Origin: Sarcocystis neurona
Taxonomy: Eukaryota > Apicomplexa > Conoidasida > Eucoccidiorida > Sarcocystidae
Reading direction: 5' to 3'
Length of the DNA: 64,000 bases
NCBI GenBank assembly: GCA_000727475.1
Contig: KL647289.1
Coordinates: 1,490,036-1,554,035, forward strand
The position numbers were made by a program, and so were the translations under genes. The notes beneath the pieces were generated by a model. It did not search any database. It was not told where the DNA came from and was given only the letters and a program-made list of their open reading frames with translations. Shown here one piece after another: positions 36,384 through 49,563 of this stretch. Every line of letters begins with the position of its first letter. Positions within the stretch are counted from its first letter, which is position 1.

Positions 36384-36644
36384 TTATTCAAATCTTGAAG
36401 CAGCAACCAGCTTTACAGTGGAAACCTGCATGCTGTACTGCGGTGGATGTGGAGGTTCTGCAGCTTCGCTGTTGATGCTCGTCTGCATTTCGAAGCTGAT
36501 CCCCGCGAGGCTGGGCGTGCGTTTAGTACAGCACGCCTTCGCCAGCTTCCGTTTTTTCGTGATGGGTGTTCTGTTCGAATGACGTGCGCAACAACTTCAA
36601 AGTCAGCGACACGATGGTCTCGAGACACCGTGGGCGACGCATAA
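36384..36644 (-). CDS. candidate C-terminal exons, unknown protein
   Basis: Exon 36644-36535 (acceptor TCGGACAG) reads RPRCLETIVSLTLKLLRTSF. It is followed after a 52-base gap by 36482-36384 (acceptor GAAATGCAG), which reads EAAEPPHPPQYSMQVSTVKL and ends at TAA. Phase is 0 on both sides. The supposed intron is very short and its donor (GGC|GTGCTG) is weak, but it contains TACTAAAC, a textbook branch-point-like sequence. Other frames are open across the first exon, so this is tentative. Confidence 0.25.
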
Positions 36645-39600
36645 CTGTCCGATTTCCGCGCAAGCTGAAATGTCGATTCGAGTCCGTGAAATTGATCGAC
36701 TCGCGTGCATGGATAAGCAGACCTTTTCGGATGGATTGACACACCTGTGCAACATTCTGTGAGCCTTTTTGAAATGCGCGCCTGGTTGTGTACACAAACA
36801 AAGGACGTACGTGGGCGTTTTTAGTAAAGGCGAGGGAAAAAAACTACTGCGCTTCTCAAGGCTGTGTTTTATCGTTGACAACTGTTGCTGCGTCCTCCGT
36901 CCAGACAGCTAAGGTAACTTTTTGCTGTAACTTTTTCAAGGCGTTCCCTTCAAAGAAGGTGGACGCCGCATGTACCGCAGCAATGGTTCTAGTAACGAAC
37001 ACCTGAAAAAAAAAATATCTGATTACGGGGTTTCAACAAGAGTGAGGACGCATGTTGCGGTGGAAACGAACAGTAAAGATATGCTCAATGCTATGCAGTG
37101 ACAGTAGTGGGTGTAACTGTCCCCGGCTCACTTATGGCGAGAGCCGCTGTGCAGTGTTTGTTTTTGCGTTTCAGTAGTTTCAGCTAACGCCGCAAAACAC
37201 ATTTTTTTTTGGGGAGTGGTCTACTAGGTGGCTGAACGCTCCATGGGAAGACGACTCTGCAGTGTCAATAGGCTGGTAGTAGTCGCCCGGGTGTAGAGTG
37301 AGAAGAGATGTGCGTACGCGCAAGTAAAAAGGTGTGCCCGTCGCTATCGATGGGCAGGTGTGTGTACACGCGGGGCATGGATTAATTCCCCTGCAACTCC
37401 CCTGAGCAAACCTGAAGACGTATGTATACATATATATATATGTGTATATATCTACAGTATGCATGATGACGACAATATGCTCGTGTGAACACAGCTTGGT
37501 CAACATGCTTGCACGAATTAGTACTTAGTCCTTCTTCTGGGATAGGTACAAGTACGTACGTGTGTATGTGCCTGCCCTTACGTGGTGTGTGTCCTTCGAC
37601 TTACAGTGGTGGTTTAGAGTGTGCAATTGCTCGTACTCCGGTTTGTTGACGATTGTGTGGGTCACATCCAGACGCGCAGAAAGTCAGAGCATACCACACG
37701 CAGTTTGAGACCGAAGGTGTTTTAATATAGGTCCTGCTTTGAGTCCCGATAGGGGGCGGGACATTGCTTAAGAGCACCGTTAAACCGTCATAAGCAGAGC
37801 ATAGCTCTTTTTATTCAGACCGTGAACCACACTCTTTACATTTGCAGTAGTCGTCAGCGTAATTCCTTATCCCTCACTCATGACTCTGGACAAGTGTCTT
37901 CGTACTTGACCGGTCTTCCGCATGTTTCAACAGGCGTTTCGGTTTGCCTTGTCTCACAGGCGAACCAGCAGGGTTCACGTACGTGCAACACTCACAGGGA
38001 ATGTATATATTTAATATGTATATGTACACGCTTGTTTAGCGCAAAAGGCTGCTTTCCTGCGAACTGCTTTTTAGGCTTAGACAAGGGAGGACACGATGAC
38101 GCGCTTATAGATGGGTCACTTATTTGCGTGTGACAACGTGCATGCGAGTATATAGACAGATACACTTGTGCACACACACGCTCACATACGTAGGTAGAGG
38201 AACCAGACGGCTACGTAGAATACGACGTTATGTACACCTGAGCTGCCGATATTCTTAGCAGCAATGCAGCAGCTCAACGCACAACCCTTATGCGTATATA
38301 TATGCACCTATGTAAACCCGTAAGTACGAAGGCGTATTTGGCTCGCGTGCGGATATACCTGCACACGCTCCTGACGCAGCAGTAGCTTGTGTGATAGTGC
38401 GCGGCTCAGGAAATGTGTACGACGAGCATGTCTGAGTCGTTGCCTGCGAGGCGAAAGAACTGTCTGGCGACGCTTCTGTTCCGAAGTTGAGCAATTGACT
38501 AGTATGCACATATATGCAAGAGCATGCGGGCATTTCTGCACCGCGCTGTTCCTCATAATAAAAAATCCTCTAGCAGGCCCCGCGTTTTCCCGTACCGGAT
38601 TTATCTCCGCCATAAAGGAAGTAGAGTGATGCTAGCCGAAAAAATATTTAGAACACTGGTGGCGACGCAGCAGGGGCGAGCGTAGTCAGTGAGACTGCTG
38701 CCGTCTAGACTAGGTCGTGGGTATCCGCTTTCGCCATTTCTCTTTCCATATATGTATAAATACATCGTTGCGCAAGTACGTGTAGGTACATGCCCAGTGC
38801 TTCCGTAGCTCTCTACGCCTGTAAACACATACACATGTATGTTTTTGCCGCTGTATGCACACCATAGTAAAACGCAAAAGCACTCGTATTTCGTGTCCGT
38901 CGCTGCTGTCTACAATCGCGTGGGTTCGTGCTACTCCAGAGACCGGGAGAGACGCGTGTGAAGCGCCCTCTGCACGGGCCTGCCGGCAACATGCAGCTGA
39001 ACTTTTCTGTTGTATTCCCTGCAGACTGCCGATAGGGTTCTGGCTCTCCGCAGTATCTGCATAGCCCCATACCGTCGAGGTGATCCCATCTGAAGTAGCT
39101 GTATTATACGTAGCCATACTTGCATGTATAGAGGAAAGCTGGAGGCGTTCGCGTAGGTCAGCGTGTACTAAGTAGCAGGCCTGGGTGCGCAGCTATACCT
39201 TCGCCAAGCAGGGCAAGGAGCTCGCAGGGAATCGTCTACACTTCGCCGTCACGCAAAGAGTTACACGCCCAATAGAGTGGCACTTCTAAACTTGCTGATG
39301 CCTGAGTAGTGGAGGTACACGCACAATTTCGGCGACTTTGCGTGTGTTAATAGCCTTCGTCTTACGAAGGAGAACGTCCAAGTAAAGGTAACGTCCGTTA
39401 CGGTTGCCAGCAGGTTCACCTGCATCGTTGGGAGTTCTTGGCGAGCTCCGCCGTAAATCACTTGTACACGCGAAGTGACTTAGCGTGCAGCGTTGAGTGC
39501 CCAGGCCGAAACAACCTGGACACCACTGGTGACGACTTTTTTGGGAGCGGCAGTGAGCGCAGTGCTGTGAAGTCCGCAAGCTTCACCCCGTGCTGTTACA

Positions 39601-41559
39601 ATTCAGTACATTCAGTGGCAGGATCAGCTTCGTACACAAATGCAGACGAACTCCTTGTCCAGGGTACGGCGCGCAGGCTGCCATTAAAACGTTTTGGATT
39701 ATAACAGCACGTTGTAAAGCTTGCTGACTCCCCTCAAAGAAGCATTCACGTTGCTCCCACTGCAAATGCATTTTACAGTCGTGCAAGTCTAAGCGGTGAT
39801 TTTACAGAGGAAGGCAGCGCTTACACCGCCGTGTGAATCCATCTGGGAGTGAGAGAATTGTTTACGGCTACTCCGTGAGAGCTAAGAAGAGCTGAGAAAA
39901 AATTTGAGAACAACCCTTGTTGTGTGTATACCTTTTCAGCACCTGCAACCGCTGCTGTGTGTGAAGTCCTGCTCATGTTACTCGTTGTACGTGCAAGCAC
40001 AACATACACAGACACCCTTGTAAGGAACCGCAGTAAAATTTCAAAGCCGTCGAAATGACATACACGCACACATTTCCACTCCGAGAAGTTAAAAGACACA
40101 TAAGAGTACGATGCGTCCTCTGCTTAATTTCAGAACAGACGCTTTTGGTCACGCGTGGTGCGGAGTCCTAACTAGTGACACCGACGATGCCATCGTTTTT
40201 TTGTTAGTTCCACAGTATGAAGGTGCTTTGCATCGTAGCGGGAGACGTTGATCGACTGGCATATCATCCTTTGTCAAATAGGAGAGGACCTCGTGAACTG
40301 TCTTTCACACACCACAGAGCAATGCAGCAATATGAGCTCGTCTTTCTACCAAGCAGTTTCACCACGAGAAAAATACACCCCGAACAGGTCACTTAACCTA
40401 TAGGTCCTCTTCTCAGCAGAATGTCAGTCAACCTACATAAGATCATAAGAGGATATAGAAATGCTTTTGTTTTCTCGACAATACACATGTACGAAAGTCT
40501 ACAGCGTCAAGTCCTGCCTGTGCCCACGACTTGCATCACGTAAGATGAAATGCGGCAGAAGCTTTTCAGGACTTTTCATACCGAAAAACTCGAGTGGAAG
40601 CTTTGCAAAAAAGCGACTGGGAGCGCAGCCACCTGAAAACAGTGTCCCGCGCATGTATACCGTTGGTGCAGGGAGATCGTAGGCAAGTGTACACAAAGAA
40701 ATGTTCAGCCACATCCGATACAAGCGTTCATAAGCGCGAGCGTAAAGCCTATTCGCGCAACTACATTTGTAGAGAAATACGCGCGTGTACACGTTAGGTA
40801 TGAAGGCATGCGTTGTTCAAAGATATTTGTGTATGAGCAGCTGCCACACGCAGGAGTAGGATCACTGCATACATATGCGATCTCTACGAGTATCTCGTAT
40901 GCAGTGAATGCCGTACATACAGAACTTCAGGCTATCTGACGCGTCTGACTACATGCAGGTGCCCACAGATCTTGGTGCGTACCTTTCACATCTTTTCTAA
41001 TGCGATTAGGCGGGTCTACCGATCGGGGCGCTACAAGCTCGTTCAACTGCCGCGTACGTTAAAGGCCGCTTGCGAGGAAGAAAGAGATGCATACAGGAAC
41101 GTGCTATAGCTTGCAGGCGTATCTCCACGACAGCACACCCACAGTAGTGCGCTCTCCAGAAGATTTCATGTGCGTCATCCATTAAGGTTTTGTCCCTCCG
41201 TATACCCGATTTTATTTACCGGTTCACTTTAGCAAAGACTATGGGAATCCTCCGTCGGGCAGGCAATTCCTTCTGCGTCGTTTTTAGACGTTGTGTCGCC
41301 CGCGCCCGCACATCTTCCTCCACAGGCACGTAACACACATCGCATGTACATATATTTGATTATATATCTCTATATCTCTCTCGACACGTAGTCCACGATC
41401 ACCTGTTGTTTCTGTTTTCATCATGATGTACATCTCCGTATTTGTATGTCTACACAGGTGTACGGTTGAATCCGTATGTTTTTACACACATATGCAGGTG
41501 ACCACGTTGTTTAACACTTGTAGGCTTGTAGGGGAGTCAAGATCCACGCCTCTGCCTGC
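36645..41559. other. spacer with several weak minus-strand frames
   Basis: Nothing is firmly coding. The better frames, all minus strand, are 39579-39286 (ends YLYLDVLLRKTKAINTRK and a TAG, with a Cys-rich start), 39117-38710 (true ATG, MATYNTATSDGITSTVWGYA) and 38613-38308 (true ATG in a good context, MAEINPVRENAGPARGFF). Each is overlapped by rival frames on one or both strands that look equally natural, so I do not call genes. TA-type alternating runs occur near 37425-37455 and 41340-41385. Confidence 0.3.
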
Positions 41560-44500
41560 TTAAGCAGGGCCCTCTAATGCTTCCCTGAGCACCGCTTGCA
41601 AGCGACTTCGCTGCTGTTTATAAATTTCACACCCGCCCCATTCCCTCCAGCACCAGGCAAGATCGTGCTCTGACGGAACTTCTTCGCGCTGCTGCAGTAG
41701 CTGCTGCAGCCCTTGCGGCAGCTGCCCTTCGCCGTGCAGCAAGGACGACGTCGGCCTGGGCGGCTGTTCTCTTGCAGAGGGGGCCGCTCGGGCGCTTTTC
41801 TGTTCGGAAGACGGAGAAGAAGAAGGGGATAAAGAGCGGGACTGCTGAATAACGCACCGCCTGAAGGAGGTGTGACCGGTTCTTCTGCAGCTGGAAGCCA
41901 TCTCTTGCTGTTGTTGCTCCTGCTGCTGCTGTAAAGCGTGTGTGCGGCGTGGCCCCGTACGTCCATATGCAACATTCTCAACGTGCTCTAAGGACCTGTC
42001 TGCTCTGTCCCTCACCCTGTCTGCGCCTCCCTGACGACCACGGTGCCGGCCATGCTGCGCCTGGTGCTGCCGCTGCTGCTGCTGCTCGTGCCAACCGGGA
42101 TGCTGGTGCTGCAACCGTCGGACACGTCGATTCATTCTGCCATCTTGCTTTGATGCTTTCTGCGGGGCGGCGTGCTGCTGTTGCACCAGCACACTGTCGT
42201 TCTCCTCCGTCTCGTGCCGTGCATATTCACTACAGCAGCGCGACCTCCTGGTATCGCAAGAGCTTGTGGTTCTGCTTGAAGTTTGATCCGATCCCACAGA
42301 GTACATTGAAACGCATCCGTACGCAGCGTATGAACGAGAAGAACGTTTGTTGCTGATGCTGCTGCTTCTCCTGTCCCTACTTTTCGCAGCTGCAGCTGCA
42401 GCACGCGTGTGGACACAGGGGTTCAAACTTCCTGCGCACCGCTCGTTGCGGACACTTCTGTCACTCGACTCTGTTCTGTCACTGCGGCGTCTTTGGCTGC
42501 AGCTCCTGCTATTGCTCCCGTTGTTTCGCCGCTTGGTGTCGACTCTGTTGGCTCTGTTGCCCTGCCGCCTGCTGCAGCTGAGCTGCCTTCTGCCGTTGCC
42601 GCCCCCACACCACCTACTGCTCAGTCTACTACTGCTGCTTCTGGGCCCCGTTGGTGCTAGCTCTTCAACTCTTCTATATCTTTCCGTACACTGATCCGTT
42701 GCTGATGTTGATAAACCTCCTTCCTGTTGCGAGGCGCTGCGACAGCGGCAGCCACGTCTTGCTCCGTGGAAATGTCTGCACTTTATGGCACTCTGCGGCT
42801 CAGCCGCCTCTGCATCAACCTTTGCTATTGATGCTGCAATTTCTTCGCTCCCTTTTGAACAAGTATCTCGTGCTGTTGCCTTTTTTGCTTTCCTTCTCTG
42901 TGGTGCTGCAGCTCCTACACCGTCACATGGGGCTCGAAGCGAAGCGCAGTCCGACGTGGCACTCCTCTCTCTTGCTTCCACTTCTGCTGTATCTGTTGCC
43001 GTCCCCCTCTTACACCGTACAGCACCGACCGTTGAGGTGATGCTTCTATAGCTGCTTTTGGCGCCGCACTTTCTCGTCTGTGCATGGAACTGCTCCTGCG
43101 TGTCAGCTACGTCGTGGGGTGTCATGCGGCCGCTGCTGGTGTTCGGGTTAAACGCCTGCAGCAGCGGATCCGTCATTCCACAGCCTGAAAAACCCTCCCT
43201 TTTACCCAGCAACTGCCGCAGCTCTGCAAGGGCTGCCGCAAGCAGTTCTGTCTTCGACCGCGCAGCAGGAAGGGAAGCCGCGGCAGCACCTCGGAGAGAA
43301 GCAGAAGCAGCAACATCAAGAAGCTTAGACTCTCCGACCTGTGTCCGCGGGGCTGCAAGAGAGGGTCTCTCCACGGTGATGTATCCCTTGTGCATGGTAG
43401 CAGAGGAACCTGAAAATAAAGCAGCACCTGTGTCTGCTGCAAACGCTGCAACCGCTGAACGCGCTGCGCTGCTGCCGCTCGCCAGTGTATCTTCTGCCTG
43501 CCTCCCGCCGCCCAACAACAGACTGACAGCTTCTACGAAACTCTCAATTTCTTCGCGGATGCCCTCCGTCTGTGGTCTTTCTATTCGCGCAGCAGAGTCG
43601 TCGTCTGCTGCAACAGGAGCAGAAAACGGACCTCCAAGACGCCTTTCCTCCTGCAGCGCTTGCTGGTGTCGCTGCTGTTTGTTCCTCTTTTTCTTCCTCT
43701 GCCCCCTTGGCTTCTGGTGCTGCTGATGGCACTTCAGCTGCTCAGCTTGCTGCTGCTGCTGCCCTTCTTCGTGCTGCATCCCGTGCTTGGCAGTGGCCAG
43801 CGACAGTAGCGGCAACCAGTTCTCTCTCTCAGATGTACACGAGGGCAAACCATGCGCGCACCGCTTCGCAGCCGGCCGTAATTCCGCTGTTGACGAGTGC
43901 AGCTGGCGCTGCTGCTGCTTCAAAAGAGCAAGAACCTCTGGCGGCGGCGCTTCCCTCGTAAGCAGCGGCTCAGAGAAAATCTCTTCAAGCTGTCGTGGCT
44001 GCTGCTGCCCTTCCTGCGACGTCGCATGTAGAAGAGGAGACCGATCCGCAGAACACGTCTCTGCGGCCCCTCCATCAGGACAAGCAGCCCTCCGTGCGCC
44101 AACGTGTCCAAGAGAAGATGCACCAACTGCCGCAGCTGCAGCAACAGCCACTTCAACATCAGCCTGCCCATCAGTAGTAGCAGTAGGAAAAATTTTCTTG
44201 GCCTTGACGTGCAAGGAGCACCGCGTTTCTTCTTTAGCAAATGCCTCTCGTTGTCTGCTTCGGTAGTTGTTCTTGTCAAAGCTACACTGAGGCCCCACAG
44301 GGTGCTGCTGCACACATGCGCTAGTACTGCTGTCTCTTGCTTCATTGTCAGAATCCCTTCGCAGCCGGTGAAGTCCACTCTCCGCCGTGTCACTTCCCGC
44401 TGAAGGTAGCTCCGCCGTTTCGCCTCGTGCTGTTTCTCTGTATGTTGACATTGTTGCGCTGCTGCGTCCTTCTACCGCTGCTGTTCCTGATGCGCCGAGG

Positions 44501-47500
44501 TTTCCAGATAACAGACACATGGAAAATGACGCGGCCGCTGCTGTGGGGTTACTACAAGTTGCCTTTATATCTAGTGCCTTCGCGGCTCCTGCCATCTTGG
44601 TCTCCTCTGTGTCTGTTGCTGCGCCTTCGCCCTTTGCGGCTACGGCCGCAGTGAGCAGCCCTCCTGCTGCTGTCCCAGCTGTCAGCTCGGCTGCTGCTCC
44701 ACCGTTCGCAGAACGACCCTTGCTGGACAAGTCCTTCTCTGCCGTGACGGTAGTTTCTGGCATGATTCTCCCATTATTGCTTTTGACGCTATCGAGACTG
44801 TTGCTACTTGTATTACATAGGCAAGTTTTGTTTGTGGGGCTGCTGTTGACTGTGGGGTTGCTGCTGCTGCTGTTGTCGAGGCTGATGCGGCTCTGTTTGA
44901 GAGGGTTGCTATCGGTGTGATCGGCGGCGCTACTGCTGCCGCTGCTGCTGCTCAGACTGAAGCTGAAACTTTCCATGCTGCTGGCGTACCTCGCATTTGT
45001 GGGGTCGCGAGCAGCTGCACCAGCGGCAGCAGCAGGCGACCCGGCAGACCCACTTCCTGCTGCCGCTGTCAATTGCTGCTGTTCGCGATTCACAGCAACA
45101 CACGACGCCACACGTGCCGCTGACGCACAGGGTACATCCACATCGTCACACGCGTCTTCCCGAGCTTCTGCGCCTGCTGCCTGTGTTTCCGCTGTGACAA
45201 CCGCAGCAAGCGAGGTCCCTTCGCTGTCTTCTGCCCTCGATGCAGCAGCAACATGCTCTGCAGTCACATGTGTTCTTACAGCATCTGTAGCTTCATGTAC
45301 AGCCACAGCTGCCGGCGCCGCAGCAGCATCGGCTGTCCTGTTGACAGCAGTTGCTGCTGCCGCAGCATCATGCGACGGGCTCTCTTCCGCAAGAGGGGAA
45401 AGAAACGTGTAGCTTACTACACCAGCAGCTGCTGCAGCACCTGGCGCATGAGCAGCGTGAACGTCTATGATGCGTTGAGCCTCCTCTGTCGGAGCAGGTG
45501 ATTGTTGCTGCTCGGAGGAATGATTCTGATTCTCTGCCCCCATACTCAGCAGGGGCTGCAACTGCAAAACCTCTGAAACGTGGGAAGCACGCATAATTTT
45601 TTCTCCTTCAGATACTTCTTCCTCTGCCGCTACTGTCGGTGCTGCTTGCTCTTCTCGCAGCCCACAAACCGGCTGCCCCCGCTGCTGCGCATTCTGATAG
45701 AGCTGCTGCATCTCTACGTGCTGCTGCGGCTGCAGTGTCCCCGCGTGCTGTTCGCGTGCCTCCTGCTGCTCCACCCGCAACAGCACCTCCGCCGGTCGTT
45801 CTGACGCCTCCTTTTCCGGCATGTTAACATTGCTCTGCTCTTCCTGTTCTGGTCCTAACTGAAGTTGCTGCTTGCTACGTGCTTCTTCGGTGCAAGATGC
45901 ACCAGCAGCAGCAGCCGTTTTGTCGCTCTCTTTGCGGCGGCTGGCTTCCTTGTCTGCACGCGGCAAAAGAACCTTCTCCTTGCGGGTCGTAACGTCGTTC
46001 GCTGGTTTGTTCAAAACAGCAGTAGACGCAGCCTTTACCGCCTGAGCAACTGCCGCGCGGGACACGGCATCAAGAGACGCTTCGCCCAGTTGGACAGCAG
46101 CGGAAACGTCTGTCTGCCCGCCTTCGGCACCGACAAAAGCAGAAGGAAGTGAAGTATGCTGTTCCTGGATAGCATCAGGTGCTTCTCCTGCCTCTAACAG
46201 TGCAGCAACAACACCGCCCTCGGCAGCTGCTGCAGCTGCTGGGCACAGAGAAGTGTTCCATCTCTGAACCTCCCCCACTTTGAGTTCCTGAGGCTCCGGT
46301 GGTCCTTGCTCCTGCTGCCACGGCTGATTCTGGCGTCGCTGTTGCTTCGCTTGCCCCAGCTGGTGCTCCTCCTCCTCAGCTGTTTTCTGGGAATCTTCTA
46401 CCTCCGGCTGCGCGTGTTTTCCCTGCTGTTGCTGCTGCTGCTGTCGCTGCAGTACCTTGTCCTCTAGCTGCTGATGAAACTGCAGTTCCACGTCCAGCTT
46501 CGCGGCTGATGCCGTGGGGCTGCCTAGCGCAGACAGACGCAGGGGTCCTGAAGGATCGTCGTCTACAGCAGCAGCAGCACCTGCAGTAGCAGAAATCAGC
46601 GTTACAACAAAACTCACGCTGTCCGGCAGTAGTACGTGCTGCCGTTTTCCATCGCTGCTGCTGCAAAGTTCTCTGAGTTCCACAACAGCAGCAGCATACT
46701 AAGCTTGATGCGAGAATTTTGTCCTGTCTCAACGCAGCGACAGCCAGCAAATAGCAGTGCCTTTTTTCTCTAGCGTCGGCGTTGCCGCAGCTTCGTTTGC
46801 TGCTGCAGCTGCAGCTGACATTGATAGCGGTTCTGTTTTGGCCACTAGGACCGCCGACGCCGTTGGTATTCTGATAGTGCTGCTGCTGTTGCCACTGCTT
46901 GTATGACGCTGCTGCCTACCGTCAAGTCGTCAATGAATCTCACCTGTTGTAGGTCCAGCTGTAATTGCAGAACAATGTTGTTCTTGCTCGCGCTGCGCTT
47001 GGACTACATCCTCTCCGGGCTGCGGGACCCTCTCCTGATTATGGACGAATTCGCCAGCACTTCCCTTCTCCTCCCGTTGCTGGTGCTCCCTGTCCACGTC
47101 TGTCTCTCTGTCACAAGCCCCTGCGGCTTCCTCTTTAAAGGCTCCTCGCTTTCCCTGCAGCCACTCCTGCTGCCGCTCCTGCTGCTGCCCTAACCGTCGC
47201 TGCTCGTGTGGCTGCCACTGCTGCTGTGGTTGCCGGTGCTTCGAATTCCGCCCAGTGTTTCTCCGTGGCTGCTTTTCTGCAGTGTCTTTCCCCACGCACC
47301 TTCGGGTGCTCCCCGAGATTTCTGAGGAGTCTTGCTGCTGCCGTTGTTGCTGCTGTCGTCTATTCTGCAAACGCGGGGAGAGAGGCAACCGCAGTCTGCG
47401 CTTTATGCGGCGGATAAATGCATCTGGGTCCGGGCTGAGACCAATATCTTCGTCGCTCGGACGATTCGATAAGAGCATGCTCTCGCTCGTGCTGCTGCTG

Positions 47501-48276
47501 CTGCTGGTCCTGCCACACCTTCCGCTTCTGCTGTGCCAGAATGCACTATCTTTGAAGCCACTTCGGCTCCTACTCTCATTGCTGTTGCTGCTATCGTGAC
47601 TGTACCTCCAGTTCCGGCGTACTTTGCTCTTGCCTCCGCTGCGTGACTTGCTGCTGCTTTTACCTGGCATGTGGTGGCTGCTGCTTGCTTCGAGATTCCC
47701 CTGGAGCTTGTCCGCGTGCACTTTTTTCTTAAGCTGCTGCTCGCCTTGGGCGGCTGTCAAGATCCCTTGCCGCAGTTGTTGCTGATCTGACTCTTCTAGA
47801 GCAGCAGCAGAGTACTGTAGCCACAAGGAGATTAGCGACGGTGCAGGCTCCTTTCCCTTTCCAGCAGCAACAGCCGTGCGCCCTTCACTACCAAGACCAG
47901 AACAACCGTCGGCAGCCAAAGCAGCACAAATACCACCGGTGGCAGCACCCGTCCTAGTTGCAGCAGGACCACCAACCGCAGGAAGGCACGCAGCACTCGA
48001 GTTTCTCTTCTTCGTCTTCTGACGGAGGCGATGAATCCAAGGTCGAGAAAAGCCTGTGGCAGCTCCTCCCCGGCGTTCGTCGGCAAAGCTGCTGCTGTGT
48101 GCTCCACAGCTGCTGCTGGCGCCGTTGTTGCTGCTTGCCTCGCTGCTGCTGTCCGTGAAGGATGAACTGCCGCTGTTGCTCACGCTCCTGTTCCTGCTGC
48201 CGCTGCTGATGCTCGCGTGGTGTCTCCTGCTGCTGCTGGTTCGGCTGCTGCTGGCCAGTCGTCGGCTGCTGTCCTT
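41560..48276 (-). CDS. giant protein with homopolymeric amino-acid runs
   Basis: Not recognised. Two exons, 48276-46944 and 46580-41560, join at a classic donor ACAACAG|GTGAGA and a strong acceptor (CTGATTTCTGCTACTGCAG). The phase is 1 on both sides and forms a Gly codon, giving about 2,117 residues. The first exon is Ser/Arg/Gln-rich with a basic patch (DPDAFIRRIKRRLRLPLSPR). The second has Gln runs (near 46430), long Ala runs, Ser/Asn blocks and basic RS-like stretches toward its end. More ordered-looking islands are IREEIESFVEAVSLLLGG and the last 35 residues (LAWCWREWGGCEIYKQQ, then SRLQAVLREALEGPA). Homopolymeric runs are typical of Eimeria-type proteins. The 5' end is uncertain: 48276 follows an acceptor-like GAGTACAG in phase 0, so this may continue from the gene at 49564-56926. 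The stop is TAA, with last sense codon at 41563. Confidence 0.62.
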
Positions 48277-49563
48277 CTGTACTCAAGGCAGTCACCGACA
48301 CAAGGACAGTCTCTGTGCTACTGATGTGCATGCGACAGCAGAATTAAATCGCTCACTATCAAAGCCTCAGAACGGAGAGTGGTGTACCACTGTGTACGCA
48401 TCTCTATACACCTGCACATATGTACACTTACGCACATGCGTATTGTCACCCCCCTGACGCGACAGACACCACTCATTTGAAGCTGCGTCGTCTCCTTCGC
48501 AGACACACAGCCTTGCTCACTTCCATTTCCTCCGTTTGCCCACCCGGCAACGCATCTTATATGCCTGGGCACCCGCCCGTGCACACATCTGTCCACCCTG
48601 TCACTACAACATCTACTCGCTACGCACGTACGTACAGGCACTTGCTGCCGTCACTGCCACAGTCCGTCGTACACCAATTGACGCCCCCCGACATACACAC
48701 ACACACACTTGCGGATGTATCTGCCTATACAAACACATACAGACCAACAGAGAAACACCAGGCAGAGACGGGCAGCGACCCGTGCCGGCTCCGCGTTCTC
48801 CGTTTCCTGCGTCCGCTGCGGGCCACGCAGACCCAAGCCCGACTGCAGACACTTACGCATGTCAAGCGCCAGCTAGTAAAATTGCCAGTGCGCTTGACTT
48901 CTTAAACGATATCGAGCACCGCACTGTTGACATTCCCCCTTCCACCGGTACACTCCAGGTGCCCCCCAGGAGCTTCCACGGAGCCAAGGTGTACTACACG
49001 TGAGTATGTATGTGCACGCCACCCCTGGATACACCATGGAATCCACCGCGCCCCAGACGTCTGCAGAAGCGGTGTGACAACAGCTTCCACAAATGGCGTC
49101 GAACACCACTGAGACACCGCCGCGAAAAGGGGACCCCCCATGAAGGAAGTGCACGCACGTCTGTACAGGAATATATGTAGGGGACAGGTATAAATATATA
49201 TATATATATATGTTGCGCGCAACTCTTTTTCCTTGTGTGGTTTCGCGTGCTGCAATTGGGCCTGTTCCAGGCTCAGTGTTCACTGCTTCACTGCCTCTGT
49301 TGTGCCGGGTGCTGGTGCACCCCTGCTAGTATGTTTGTTGCTGCCGCGTGAGCTCCTGTCGTCGCCGCCTGCCTCGTGCACACATCCTCTTCGTCCCTAC
49401 GTGGCTGCTCCCTTCGTGTTTCGTGGAATTCTACGTGCGCCTGCTTGAGCTCCCCGCGCTACTGGGTTTGCCCTCACTCTCTCTCCACCCTCAGATACGC
49501 TACTTCTGCCGGTGTGCATCTGTTACATCTGCTGCTGTTCCTGATGAAGTTCTCTGCTACGCT
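48277..49563. other. spacer or long intron between the giant genes
   Basis: About 1.3 kb with no credible exon. A 136-codon minus frame (49283-48873) and several plus frames are short, mutually overlapping and partly driven by a TATATA run at about 49194-49211. If the last exon of the upstream giant gene uses the CTG|GTGAGC donor near 49590, this is an intron. Confidence 0.4.

Noticed and set aside
39261..39579. Zinc-binding protein with a CAHC/CPGC pattern on the minus strand
   Set aside because: Two other minus-strand frames over the same bases look equally protein-like, and no frame is supported by matching splice phases.
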